DNA of 38,434 bases from Cyanobacteria bacterium FACHB-471 (GCA_014695345.1 JACJOC010000015.1:1-38434); one strand, 5' to 3'. Numbered from the stretch's first letter, positions 9,280-17,474 are shown. The notes: generated from the letters alone by a model not told the origin. Made by a program: numbers and translations.

Positions 9280-9498
9280 ATGGGTAGATAACCTAACCTG
9301 AATGTCTCGACCGGAGTACCGATAGAGTGGAAGGCGAAGATTGAGGCGATCGTCACTAAGACCGGGCGCAACTCATCCCAAGTACTACACGAGGCGATCG
9401 CCCTCTACTTGGGAGAGAATGACGCTTCGACTGTTGGAGTGGTGCTTCAAGGCATTTTGAGCAGACTTGAGGCGCTGGAACAACAGCAGTCGTATTGA
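9280..9498 (+). pseudogene. Small ribbon-helix-helix-like protein with an in-frame stop at codon 4
   Basis: From ATG 9280 the frame reads M-G-R-stop and then stays open for about 68 codons. It gives a convincing small protein: VSTGVPIEWKAKIEAIVTKT, a segment starting GRNSSQVLHEAIALYLGE, then a coiled C-terminus. The pattern matches RHH/CopG-type plasmid proteins. AAAGAGAC precedes the ATG. The TAA at 9289-9291 is one change from CAA, so this is probably a gene broken by a nonsense mutation. Alternatively translation starts at CTG 9298. The frame is too short to appear in a 60-codon ORF list. It may once have been a regulator or antitoxin. Confidence 0.6.
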
Positions 9499-9539
9499 TG
9501 AGACAGCCTAACGTTGTAATGCCAGTATTAGCGGGTGTA

Positions 9540-10124
9540 TCAACGATTAGCTTGGAATGATTGGAATTTACGAAAAGTGCGGCAGGCTTGCCCCTTGAGC
9601 AAATAGATGAGCAAAGCACTATCCAACAGAAGTTCAAATATTTGGAATTGGTTGCCGAAGTGGTTTGGGTCCCAATAGCTGACTGGACTATAAAACCGAA
9701 CTGTCCAGTTCAAGGGGAAGAACAACAACGGTCCATCATCATGATGGGTCAGGATATCAATGGCACTGTGGAATAGACATGCCATAAAGAACCAGAACCA
9801 CCAACGCCTTCCAGACTCAATATTCCTTCTTGATCGCCATATAGCACTTACTCCCAACAGCAGCATGACAGGTGAATGTAGCGAATTATGGCAGGCGATC
9901 CAGAAGGGATCGTGGAAATAGAGATCATCGAACATCAAACGAGTTGTCTCTGCCATCGTTAAGCCTTGAAGGAGATGGTAGTAGACCAACCCACCGATCG
10001 AAAGCAGCCATAGGGGCAGATCAGGTACCACAGAACCCAGTAAGAATGCTCTTTTGACGATCGGAACTCGTGGTAAAGCCTTATCGAGTGCCGCTGTCAT
10101 GATGAAGTGAGAGGGTGTATTCAT
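9540..10124 (-). CDS. YdjM/DUF457-like membrane-bound putative metal-dependent hydrolase
   Basis: 194 residues. It starts MNTPSHF, then has LLGSVVPDLPLW (about 27-38), HNSLHSPVMLL near 79-89 and FHSAIDILTHHDDG near 117-130. His/Asp pairs between hydrophobic helices at these spacings are typical of the LexA-binding inner-membrane putative hydrolase family (YdjM/YbcI, DUF457). At least four hydrophobic segments are visible. The biochemical role of the family is not established. The gene is leftward and alone; its start lies about 350 bases from the divergent ParA gene. Confidence 0.72.
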   Translation of the reverse strand: MNTPSHFIMTAALDKALPRVPIVKRAFLLGSVVPDLPLWLLSIGGLVYYHLLQGLTMAETTRLMFDDLYFHDPFWIACHNSLHSPVMLLLGVSAIWRSRRNIESGRRWWFWFFMACLFHSAIDILTHHDDGPLLFFPLNWTVRFYSPVSYWDPNHFGNQFQIFELLLDSALLIYLLKGQACRTFRKFQSFQANR

Positions 10125-10474
10125 GGGAGCAGTTCAACGATGACAGTAGTCTAATTTTCATGCACAACTTACATGGTTCTGAGATTGACGTTATTGGCGA
10201 CATCGCTAGCTGCTTGCAATGCTTCCTTTGCTGGCTTTTCCTCACATTCAATCTAGGTTTTCAAAGATTGTCACTTTTTCATAGAAATTCTGACAATCAT
10301 CAACGGCACGAGAATTTATTCTCCTCCAGAGTAATAGAAGAGGGTTATACTCTTTCCTTAGAGATTTGAATTTTTGAATTGGCGAAAATATAGATTTTTG
10401 CCTTGTTAGCATTTCACAAATAGACATTGCCAGCAATGCGGAGTACAGTCCCTTTAAGGAATGGAGGAAAGACT
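10125..10474. other. Intergenic control region upstream of parA
   Basis: About 350 bases between the divergent YdjM-like and parA genes. An 84-codon rightward frame (10115-10369) lacks recognisable features and I do not call it. The notable element is the inverted repeat at 10381-10402, listed separately. Confidence 0.5.
10381..10402. promoter_or_regulatory. Inverted repeat, candidate partition operator
   Basis: GGCGAAAAT-ATAG-ATTTTTGCC, 9-bp arms with one mismatch, 73 bases before the parA start. The same half-site recurs as TTTCGCC-AA-GGCGAAA at 11450-11465 inside the end of the ParB-like gene. That suggests a sequence read by the ParB-like protein or by ParA. Confidence 0.45.
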
Positions 10475-11071
10475 GTGCTAGTAACCGTCGCAGGCTTCAA
10501 GGGAGGGGTAGGCAAAACTACAACTGCCGTTCATTTGTCCTGCTACTTCTCCAAGAAGGGCAGCACACTGCTAGTAGATGGCGATCCAAATCGCTCAGCG
10601 ACAGGCTGGAGCAAGCGAGGTGAACTGCCCTTCAAGGTTGTGGATTTGATGGCGGCGGCAGCCCATAGCCGCAACTTTGAACACGTCGTCATTGACACCG
10701 CAGCTCGACCAGACAAATCGGAGTTGGAAGCGCTGGTGGATGGCTGCGATCTATTGGTTCTACCAACGTCCCCTGATGCCCTAAGTCTTGATGCCATGCT
10801 CCAGACCGTTGATCTTCTGCAATCGCTAGGAGGCGATCGCTATAAAGTCCTCCTAACTATGGTTCGCCCAAAACCCGTAAAAACCGCACAGCAGGCAAGG
10901 GAGGCATTAACTGACTCCGAAATTCCTTTATTCAAAAAGGACATTCGGCAGTTCATAGCTTATGAAAAAGCGTCCTTATTAGGAGTGCCTGTCTATGAAG
11001 TGAAGGGTGATCGGAACGCTCGACTGGGTTGGGCAGACTATCAGGCTGTTGGACGGGAGATATTGCCATGA
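10475..11071 (+). CDS. parA: ParA-family partition ATPase
   Basis: 198 residues from the GTG at 10475, chosen because GGAGG (10463-10467) sits seven bases upstream; an in-frame ATG at 10436 and TTG at 10427 are alternatives. The deviant Walker A KGGVGKTT is at residues 9-16, the DGDPN motif follows at about 36, then VVIDTAARP (Walker B region) near 72-80. This is a small MinD/ParA-type ATPase that lacks an N-terminal DNA-binding extension. Such ATPases position plasmids on the nucleoid together with a centromere-binding partner. The stop codon overlaps the next start (ATGA), so the two genes are translationally coupled. Confidence 0.92.
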   Translation: MLVTVAGFKGGVGKTTTAVHLSCYFSKKGSTLLVDGDPNRSATGWSKRGELPFKVVDLMAAAAHSRNFEHVVIDTAARPDKSELEALVDGCDLLVLPTSPDALSLDAMLQTVDLLQSLGGDRYKVLLTMVRPKPVKTAQQAREALTDSEIPLFKKDIRQFIAYEKASLLGVPVYEVKGDRNARLGWADYQAVGREILP

Positions 11072-11478
11072 GCAATGCAGATGCTTTCAAGCGACTGGTG
11101 AAGAATCGTCAGCAGCAGACGGAGCAACTTACCGAGGCAGAGCCACCCCCTGAAAAGGTAAGCACCCCAATAGAGCAACCGACTATAGAACCATCGCCTC
11201 AACCTCCGGTTGAGCAGCAACCACAAAAGAGGGGCAGAGGTAGACCAGCGACAGGCAAGCGTAGTGATGATGCTTGGCTAGGACGAACCTATTACGTCAA
11301 ACGTGAAACCGATCTGGACGTTGAAGACGAATTGCTCAACCTAAAACGGCAGGGGATCGAGATAGATAAGTCTGAATTGGTGGATTCTCTACTTGCTGCC
11401 TGGGTGGAGTGGCGACATGGCAAAGATTCGGAAATTTTGCTTGGTGAAATTTCGCCAAGGCGAAAAGGCAAAGAATAA
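11068..11478 (+). CDS. ParB-like centromere-binding partner with AT-hook
   Basis: 136 residues from ATG 11068, which overlaps the parA stop; a longer frame from 11029 is unlikely. Residues 1-50 are polar and Pro/Gln-rich. KRGRGRPATGKR at about 54-65 is an AT-hook. The C-terminal 60 residues (YYVKRETDLDVEDELLNLKR, then KSELVDSLLAAWVEW) look like a ribbon-helix-helix domain, the usual partner of small ParA proteins. It is not a ParB/Spo0J-type protein. Inferred role: binds the plasmid centromere and autoregulates the operon. Confidence 0.75.
   Translation: MSNADAFKRLVKNRQQQTEQLTEAEPPPEKVSTPIEQPTIEPSPQPPVEQQPQKRGRGRPATGKRSDDAWLGRTYYVKRETDLDVEDELLNLKRQGIEIDKSELVDSLLAAWVEWRHGKDSEILLGEISPRRKGKE
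11450..11465. promoter_or_regulatory. Palindrome within the end of the ParB-like gene
   Basis: TTTCGCC-AA-GGCGAAA is a perfect 7-bp palindrome that repeats the half-site of 10381-10402. Candidate centromere element. Confidence 0.35.
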
Positions 11479-11507
11479 CCCCTGAGAATGTAGATTCTCA
11501 GGGGTTA
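11476..11507 (+). terminator. Strong hairpin spanning the ParB-like stop codon
   Basis: TAACCCCTGAGAAT - GTAG - perfect 14-bp complement. The stem begins at the TAA stop codon. There is no T run afterwards, so it may act as a transcript-end stabiliser or a DNA-level cruciform or centromere rather than a classical terminator. Confidence 0.5.
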
Positions 11508-11571
11508 GGAAAGCACTGACGACAGCGAGCGCTAACACGGAGAACGTTTGTGATGATTTTATGAACATGTC

Positions 11572-11599
11572 GGTGAAATCGCTGTTTGTCTATTTCACC
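11572..11599. other. Inverted repeat before the HsdR-N gene
   Basis: GGTGAAAT and ATTTCACC are separated by 12 bases, 61 bases upstream of the 11660 start. Possible operator. The rest of the 11508-11659 gap shows nothing else that I can support. Confidence 0.3.
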
Positions 11600-11659
11600 C
11601 CCCGGTTTCGCTGGGCACTCTAGGGAAGATTTGTGTAACCCCATGCTCTAGGAACTTAT

Positions 11660-12778
11660 ATGGATTTCGCTGATCAAATCAAAGCTCTTGCAGCAAAAAC
11701 CCAAGGAATACTAAGTAATATTCGGACAGAGGAGGCTACAAAGCAGTATTTAGTGATTCCTTTTATTCAAGCTCTTGGATATGACGTTTTCGACCCTAAA
11801 GAAGTTGTCCCAGAGTTTGACGCAAACGTAGGAGCTGCAAGAAAATACAAGCTTGATTACGCCATATTCAAGGATGGCAATCCCATCATCTTAATTGAAT
11901 GCAAAAACAAGGAGGAGAAGTTTGCTGATAAGTGCCATGCTTACAGCCAGCTTTTCCATTACTTTGCAGCGACGGATGCTCGAATTGGAGTTTTAACCAA
12001 TGGAGTAATTTACCAATTTTATGCGGACTTAGAAAAAGCTCACAAAATGGACGAAAAGCCATTTCTTGAGATTGATATGTTAAATCTCAAAGAGGCGTTA
12101 GTTGATGAGCTTAAGAAGGTTACAAAGTCTGCTTTTGACATTGACAAAATGGTGACAGCCGCTACTGAGCTGAAGTACGTAGGCGGCATACTAGGGATAC
12201 TGACAGAGCAATTAACTGCTCCCTCAGAAGATTTTACTAAAGTGTTTTATAGTCAGCTTTGCCCAGGCAAAGTATTTAGTCCTACTGCGAAACATCAATT
12301 TGCTGACTACATGAAAAGAGCATTGAGGCAATTTGTAAGAGAACAAATTAGTAATTTGCTTGATGCCTCAGGTTTTACAGGTGGCACTCCGGTACAGCCT
12401 CATACGCAATCTTCGGATTCATCTAGCAGCACTGATGATTCTAGTGAATCTAAGCCAGCTAACAAAATCGTGACTACTGATGAGGAACTGGAAGGGTTCT
12501 ATATCGTAAAATCCATTCTTCGAGAAGTTGTTGATCCTAGCCGAATTATTCACCGCGATGTTCAGAGCTACTTTGGGATTTTGCTTGACGACAACAAGCT
12601 TAAACCTATTTGTAGGCTTCACTTCAATACCCCTAGCAACAAACGTATTGGGCTTTTTGAGCATGGTGGCGAGGAAAAGCAGGAAGAAAAATTTAATGTG
12701 GAGAAGATAGATGATATTTACAAATATGCTTCACAGCTCAAGGCAACTGTAGAACACTACGAGAGAGCTAAAGCTTAA
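11660..12778 (+). CDS. Solitary HsdR N-terminal-domain nuclease-like protein
   Basis: 372 residues. The N-terminal 170 residues resemble the HsdR_N nuclease fold: TEEATKQYLVIPFIQALGYD, then KLDYAIFKDGNPIILIECKN with the PD-(D/E)XK set D66, E80, K82, followed by QLFHYF (a QxxxY-like motif). No helicase, methylase or specificity partner is nearby. A Ser-rich linker (about 252-270) leads to a C-terminal domain of about 100 residues (ELEGFYIVKSILREVVDPSRI), which is common in stand-alone proteins annotated as type I restriction enzyme or methylase. It could degrade foreign DNA or RNA or act with an unlinked partner. The nuclease residues are intact. Confidence 0.8.
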   Translation: MDFADQIKALAAKTQGILSNIRTEEATKQYLVIPFIQALGYDVFDPKEVVPEFDANVGAARKYKLDYAIFKDGNPIILIECKNKEEKFADKCHAYSQLFHYFAATDARIGVLTNGVIYQFYADLEKAHKMDEKPFLEIDMLNLKEALVDELKKVTKSAFDIDKMVTAATELKYVGGILGILTEQLTAPSEDFTKVFYSQLCPGKVFSPTAKHQFADYMKRALRQFVREQISNLLDASGFTGGTPVQPHTQSSDSSSSTDDSSESKPANKIVTTDEELEGFYIVKSILREVVDPSRIIHRDVQSYFGILLDDNKLKPICRLHFNTPSNKRIGLFEHGGEEKQEEKFNVEKIDDIYKYASQLKATVEHYERAKA

Positions 12779-12835
12779 CGTGAGAAGCGATCACTCTCAC
12801 TCGACGAACTAAGCCGTTTTGGAGCATGGCTTTGG

Positions 12836-12892
12836 GGTGTAGTTAAACTCAGCGAAGCATTCACCCACTCCGCTGAATTTAACTACACCTCT
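12836..12892. repeat. Dispersed repeat, copies B (inverted) and C (direct), forming a 19-bp-arm palindrome
   Basis: GGTGTAGTTAAACTCAGCG (12836-12854) faces CGCTGAATTTAACTACACC (12871-12889), with one mismatch in 19 and a 16-base loop. Each arm matches the copies at 8421, 19036 and 32342. It sits 57 bases past the HsdR-N stop and could form a cruciform or serve as a recombination target. Confidence 0.75.
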
Positions 12893-12897
12893 GTTTC

Positions 12898-12992
12898 AGT
12901 AACATTGCCGAAAATGAACATTGAGCGATCGCGTGTAGCACGGTCTAAAGCCTTGGTCTGTCGAGAATGAGGATAAGTAACATTGCCGAAAA
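12898..12992 (+). repeat. 17-bp direct repeat AGTAACATTGCCGAAAA, two copies
   Basis: Exact copies at 12898-12914 and 12976-12992, 78 bases apart. The second forms the left arm of the palindrome at 12983-13009. A HIP1 site lies between them. Confidence 0.7.
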
Positions 12993-13009
12993 CGGGTCAT
13001 TTTCGGCAA
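12983..13009. repeat. Palindrome TTGCCGAAAA-7-TTTTCGGCAA, left flank of the NACHT gene
   Basis: Perfect 10-bp arms with a 7-base spacer (CGGGTCA). Its counterpart lies at 17435-17460, beyond the 5' end of the NACHT-HEAT-TIR gene. Two inverted arms around a 6-8 base centre is the architecture of tyrosine-recombinase core sites. An operator or terminator is possible, but there is no T run. Confidence 0.6.
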
Positions 13010-13106
13010 AGATACCACTGATAATTATCGTCGCTCGGTAAAGGCAGTGTTCTGTTGCATCCCAATGCAGTTTTTCTGAGCAGAGGCTATTTCTCCCTCG
13101 ATTCGT

Positions 13107-16100
13107 TTACCCTACTCTAGTTTTTTTAATCTCTTCAGCAGCTTTACGAATGCCCTGAGCGATCGCCGTGAATGCCTCGTCTTCATTACTCCATTGCGTC
13201 ACAGATTTTGCACCTGCACCGTGGGCAATAGGCAATGCTTGAAGTTTGCCAAAGGGCGCACTTTGCCAGTCGCAGGGTTTGAGCAAGATGGGGATGACCC
13301 GGGCTTCGCCATTGTGATGGCGCTCCAATGCCCGTTGCATTTCCCTGTCATAGCAGTAGTCGGATGCCATAAAGTTGGCGCTGATCAGCAGCAAGATGAT
13401 ATCAGCGGTGTTGAGGTTACTGTCAATCGCCTGTGCCCACTCAGTTCCGGCAGAGATGTCGCGATCGTGCCAGGTGCTAATGATGCCCTGGCGTTTGAGT
13501 AGCGCGAGGTGGGTAGCGAGGGTGTCTCGCAACGCTTCATCTTTGTGGGCGTAGGAGAAAAAGAGTTTCATGGAATGGGATATTTGAGTGAGAGTGTAGT
13601 TGTAAAACTTGCAGCTAGCTTGAATAGCAAGAATAATGCCATGAGCCGTTGTACCTGACTCTGTGGGAACTGAGGTTAAGAGTTGTGGAAGAGACGGAAC
13701 GATTCGATCTTTAGATTTTTCTACAATGCTGCCTAATGCCTCTGCGGACCTCCAACGCACCTCAGGGTCAGAATCTTCCAGGAGTTTGAGTAACCCTGGA
13801 ATGGCTTCTGAGGAGTTCAGTGTGCCTAATGCCTCTGCGGACCTCCGGCGCACACCAGGGTCAGAATCTTCCAGGAGTTTGAGTAACCCTGGAATGGCTT
13901 CTGAGGAACCCAGCTTGATTAATGCCTCTACGGACCTCCAACGTACACTAGGGTCAGAATCTTCCAGGAGTTTGAGTAACCCTGGAATGGCTTCTGAGGA
14001 ACCCAGCTTGATTAATGCCTCTGCGGACCTCCAACGCACACTAGGGTCAGAATCTTCCAGGAGTTTGATTAACCCTGGAATGGCTTCTGAGGAACCCAGC
14101 TTGATTAATGCCTCTGCGGACCTCCGGCGCACCTCAGGGTCAGAATCTTCCAGGAGTTTGATTAACCCTGGAATGGCTTCTGAGGAACCCAGCTTGATTA
14201 ATGCCTCTGCGGACCTCCAACGCACACCAGGGTCAGAATCTTCCAGGAGTTTGATTAACCCTGGAATGGCTTCTGAGGAACCTAGCTTGATTAATACCTC
14301 TGAGGAACTCCAACGCACCTCAGAGTCAGAATCTTCCAGGAGTTTGAGTAACCCTGGAATGGCTTCTGAGGAGTTCAGTGTGCCTAATACCTCTGCGGAC
14401 CTCCGGCGCACCTCAGGGTCAGAATCTTCCAGGAGTTTGAGTAACCTTGGAATGGCTTCTGAGGAGTTCAGTGTGCCTAATACCTCTGCGGACCTCCAGC
14501 GCACCTCAGGGTCAGAATCTTCCAGGAGTTTGATTAACCCTGGAATGGCTTCTGAAGAACCCAGCTTGATTAATGCCTCTGCGGACCTCCAGCGCACCTC
14601 AGGGTCAGAATCTTCCAGGAGTTTGATTAACCCTGGAATGGCTTCTGAGGAGTTCAGTGTGCCTAATACCTCTGCGGACCTCCAACGCACCTTAGGGTCA
14701 GAATCTTCCAGGAGTTTGAGTAACCCTGGAATGGCTTCTGAAGAACCCAGCTTGATTAATGCCTCTGCGGAACTCCAACGTACATCAGGGTCAGAATCTT
14801 TCAGGAGTTTGAGTAACCCTGGAATGGCTTCTGAGGAGTTCAGTGTGCCTAATACCTCTGCGGACCTCCAACGCACCTCAGGGTCAGAATCTTCCAGGAG
14901 TTTGAGTAACCCTGGAATGGCTTCTGAAGAACCTAGCTTGATTAATGCCTCTGAGGAACTCCAACGTACATCAGGGTGAGAATCTTTCAGGAGTTTGAGT
15001 AACCCTGGAATGGCTTCTGAAGAACCCAGCTTGATTAATGCCTCTACGGACATCCAGCGCACACCAGGGTTTGAATCTTCCAGGAGTTTGAGTAACCCTG
15101 GAATGGCTTCTGAAGAACCCAGCTTGATTAATGCCTCTGCGGATCGCCGACGCACAACAGGGTCAGAATCTTCCAGGAGTTTGAGTAACCCTGGAATGGC
15201 TTCTGAAGAACCCAGCTTGATTAATGCCTCTACGGATCGCCGACGCACAACAGGGTCAGAATCTTCCAGGAGTTTGAGTAACCCTGGAATGGCTTCTGAG
15301 GAACCCAGCTTGATTAATGCCTCTACGGATCGCCGACGCACAACAGGGTGAGAATCTTCTGTGTTCATTTTTAATTGAGTAGGATTCTGAGTTCCTGACA
15401 ACTCACTTTCGCTTTTGGCGTGGTCAACTAAGTTCTGATCAGTTTCCCCAATGGCTTGCAAAACATCTTCCACACTGCGCTGCACAAAAGATTGAGGATG
15501 TTGGCGCAGCTTCCTCAATTTAGGGAGCGAGTATTCTGAGCGAAGCCGCATCAGAATTTTGGCAGCACTGCGGCGCACATCCGCATAAAGGTCTTCCATT
15601 GCAATCAGCAATCCATCGATCGCCTCTTCAGATCTCAACGCGCCTAACGCAAGAACGGCATGTTGGCGAACCTGAAAATCTTTGTCTTTGAGTCGTTTTA
15701 ATAGGTCTGAGACGATCGCACTGGGTCTCATTTTGGCGTAAAGCTGAAGTTTTAACCACTCTGGTATTTCTTGTTGATCTGCTAGCTTAAAGGCATCTAC
15801 TAGCCCAACCATCGTCTCCTGAAATTGTGGTTTCACCTCTCCTGCCAACCGTGCTCCCAACATCACATCCACATCCAACGCCAGTTTAATGACTCGCTCT
15901 GCTAACGCTCCATCGTCTACCAACGCCAGCATCAACGCTACTGGCTCTGTCCATTTGAGGTAATTGAGATACTGCTGCTGTAGCGATAGATCTGACATCT
16001 GCCCGACTCGTGTGAGCAGATATTCAGCTGCATAATATTCTTGAATCAGTTGGTGCCGAAACTCAATCTGTTCTCCATTGGTCTGAATCAGGTGATGCCG

Positions 16101-17261
16101 CAACAGGTCATCTAAACACTTGCGGGCTGCGCCTTCAGGTTGCGCTTCTTTTGACTTCAGGCGTTCGACAAAGACTTGGTGGACTTCATCTTTAGAAATG
16201 GCAACTCGCAGTTCAACATCGAGAATCGGACGATTGCGATTTGCATCCAACGTAGAGAGAGGACGACTGTGCATCATGGCAAATGCCAGAGCTTGCAACA
16301 GAACTGACCACCAACGGCGATCGCTCTCCGCAATGACATCGTGCTTCAGACGATGCTCATAGCTTTTAGTAAAAGTGCGAAACACTCCACCCAAATTAGT
16401 CGGAATCTGTCCAGTTTGCTTAAACAAGCTGCACAACATCCACAGCAGCAGGGGCGTTTGCCCAAATTCCCGCAGCCGCTCGCCCAACTGCCGCAGCATC
16501 GGTTCTGCTTTGTCTTCTAGATGCGCTCGCACAAAGCTTTGCATTTGAGCCATTGTGAGGGGCTGCATTTCTAGCTTCTTTTCAACACCAAAATCCCCTC
16601 CCAGATTGAGATCTCGTGTTGTGAAGATGATCGGCACCTGAGGATAATTACGCTGTAACTTAGCAACATCGTGTCGCGCCGCTTCAGAAGGCAACTCGTT
16701 TAGCCCGTCTACCAATAGCAACAGACGGTTGTGGAACAGCAAATTCTCGATGACGGTCCGATCGAGATTGAGACCGTGTCGTCTAAAAAAGTTACGGATG
16801 AGATCGAGGATCGACGTTTGCCAGAGACGAAGTTCCACCAACACTGGAATCAGCCTTGGTTCATCCTGGGAAGCAGGGCTAGAGGGAAGCGCTTCCTCCA
16901 ACAATAGCCGTGCCAGTGCTGTCGATTTACCCGAACCCGGACGACCGATCAGCAATACATGATCGCTGGCGTATTTACGAATTCCTTCTAAAACAGGCAA
17001 CCGTTCAACCTGCTCTTGAACATCTGGGCGATTTGAGGGGACACTTTCTGCCGCTGATACTGCTTCCTTCTGAACGGTCTGAACCATCAAGCTAAAGTCA
17101 AAGGAAGCATCCCAGGATGGGGGCTGACGTTTTAAGGTTTCTTTGCCTTCTACATCATGCAACGTATAGAGTAACCACCACTGCTGATAGTGATGGCAGA
17201 TCGATTGCAGATAGGGCTGAAAGTCGAGCGTGTCGCTTTCGTTGGAAGTCGCGTCCGCCAT
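13107..17261 (-). CDS. NACHT-HEAT repeat-TIR protein (STAND NTPase, putative antiphage effector)
   Basis: 1384 residues from ATG 17261; a TTG seven codons upstream (17282) is an alternative. Domains in order: a short N-terminal region; a NACHT NTPase with Walker A GRPGSGKST (106-114) and Walker B LLLLVDGLNELP (about 197-208); a helical region; degenerate HEAT units; 17 near-identical 31-residue HEAT units (DNA 13722-15302); and a C-terminal TIR domain from about residue 1231, starting FFSYAHKDEAL, with SANFMASDYCYDREM carrying the expected catalytic Glu. STAND proteins sense a ligand with their repeats and oligomerise; TIR effectors usually consume NAD+. TIR at the C-terminus is the reverse of many described systems. 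No partner gene is evident, so it probably acts alone. Palindromes flank the gene (12983 and 17435). Confidence 0.93.
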   Translation of the reverse strand: MADATSNESDTLDFQPYLQSICHHYQQWWLLYTLHDVEGKETLKRQPPSWDASFDFSLMVQTVQKEAVSAAESVPSNRPDVQEQVERLPVLEGIRKYASDHVLLIGRPGSGKSTALARLLLEEALPSSPASQDEPRLIPVLVELRLWQTSILDLIRNFFRRHGLNLDRTVIENLLFHNRLLLLVDGLNELPSEAARHDVAKLQRNYPQVPIIFTTRDLNLGGDFGVEKKLEMQPLTMAQMQSFVRAHLEDKAEPMLRQLGERLREFGQTPLLLWMLCSLFKQTGQIPTNLGGVFRTFTKSYEHRLKHDVIAESDRRWWSVLLQALAFAMMHSRPLSTLDANRNRPILDVELRVAISKDEVHQVFVERLKSKEAQPEGAARKCLDDLLRHHLIQTNGEQIEFRHQLIQEYYAAEYLLTRVGQMSDLSLQQQYLNYLKWTEPVALMLALVDDGALAERVIKLALDVDVMLGARLAGEVKPQFQETMVGLVDAFKLADQQEIPEWLKLQLYAKMRPSAIVSDLLKRLKDKDFQVRQHAVLALGALRSEEAIDGLLIAMEDLYADVRRSAAKILMRLRSEYSLPKLRKLRQHPQSFVQRSVEDVLQAIGETDQNLVDHAKSESELSGTQNPTQLKMNTEDSHPVVRRRSVEALIKLGSSEAIPGLLKLLEDSDPVVRRRSVEALIKLGSSEAIPGLLKLLEDSDPVVRRRSAEALIKLGSSEAIPGLLKLLEDSNPGVRWMSVEALIKLGSSEAIPGLLKLLKDSHPDVRWSSSEALIKLGSSEAIPGLLKLLEDSDPEVRWRSAEVLGTLNSSEAIPGLLKLLKDSDPDVRWSSAEALIKLGSSEAIPGLLKLLEDSDPKVRWRSAEVLGTLNSSEAIPGLIKLLEDSDPEVRWRSAEALIKLGSSEAIPGLIKLLEDSDPEVRWRSAEVLGTLNSSEAIPRLLKLLEDSDPEVRRRSAEVLGTLNSSEAIPGLLKLLEDSDSEVRWSSSEVLIKLGSSEAIPGLIKLLEDSDPGVRWRSAEALIKLGSSEAIPGLIKLLEDSDPEVRRRSAEALIKLGSSEAIPGLIKLLEDSDPSVRWRSAEALIKLGSSEAIPGLLKLLEDSDPSVRWRSVEALIKLGSSEAIPGLLKLLEDSDPGVRRRSAEALGTLNSSEAIPGLLKLLEDSDPEVRWRSAEALGSIVEKSKDRIVPSLPQLLTSVPTESGTTAHGIILAIQASCKFYNYTLTQISHSMKLFFSYAHKDEALRDTLATHLALLKRQGIISTWHDRDISAGTEWAQAIDSNLNTADIILLLISANFMASDYCYDREMQRALERHHNGEARVIPILLKPCDWQSAPFGKLQALPIAHGAGAKSVTQWSNEDEAFTAIAQGIRKAAEEIKKTRVG
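13722..15302 (-). repeat. Tandem array of 17 x 93-bp repeats coding HEAT units
   Basis: Each unit reads SSEAIPGLLKLLEDSDP, then a variable residue, VR, R or W, R/S/M, S, V/A/S, EAL, and ends IKLG or GTLN. By count there are 17 full units (17 x 93 = 1581 bases), preceded by a partial one. Differences concentrate at the residue after DSDP (V, G, D, E, K or S) and at the R/W and IKLG/GTLN positions. The high DNA identity means recent duplication and probable recombination between units. The long open frames on the opposite strand (13663-15351) are by-products of this repeat. Confidence 0.93.
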
Positions 17262-17434
17262 GCAGAGTAAATAAGCTGGCAAGTAAGAGAAACTTCACTC
17301 TATGCTAGGCGATCCCCTCTGGAGCGCATGTGATTTGCGTACAGTATGGGTGCTTCACTTGAGAAATCTCGTATAGCCAATTCAGGTTACTAAAGGGTGT
17401 ATGAACCCAAACAAACATGGATTGCTGATAACCT

Positions 17435-17460
17435 TTGCCAAAAAGAGGCATTTTCGGCAA
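17435..17460. repeat. Palindrome TTGCCAAAAA-6-TTTTCGGCAA, right flank of the NACHT gene
   Basis: Nine of ten arm positions match, with a 6-base spacer (GAGGCA). The right arm is identical to that at 12983-13009. It lies between the NACHT gene start and the small gene ending at 17475. Confidence 0.6.
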
Positions 17461-17474
17461 CGTTTTGTCCAAAC

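Noticed and set aside
10115-10369. 84-codon rightward frame before parA
   Set aside because: It starts inside the beginning of the opposite-strand YdjM-like gene; composition is not protein-like and no start signal is seen.
12836-12889. Palindrome considered as an integron attC site because it contains GTTAAAC and ATTTAAC
   Set aside because: The core-site order is reversed relative to attC and no integron-type integrase (with its extra domain) is present.
13663-15351. Long rightward frames (438 and 118 codons) opposite the NACHT-HEAT gene
   Set aside because: They are the antisense reading of a 93-bp repeat whose length is a multiple of three; the Ser-rich product is an artefact.
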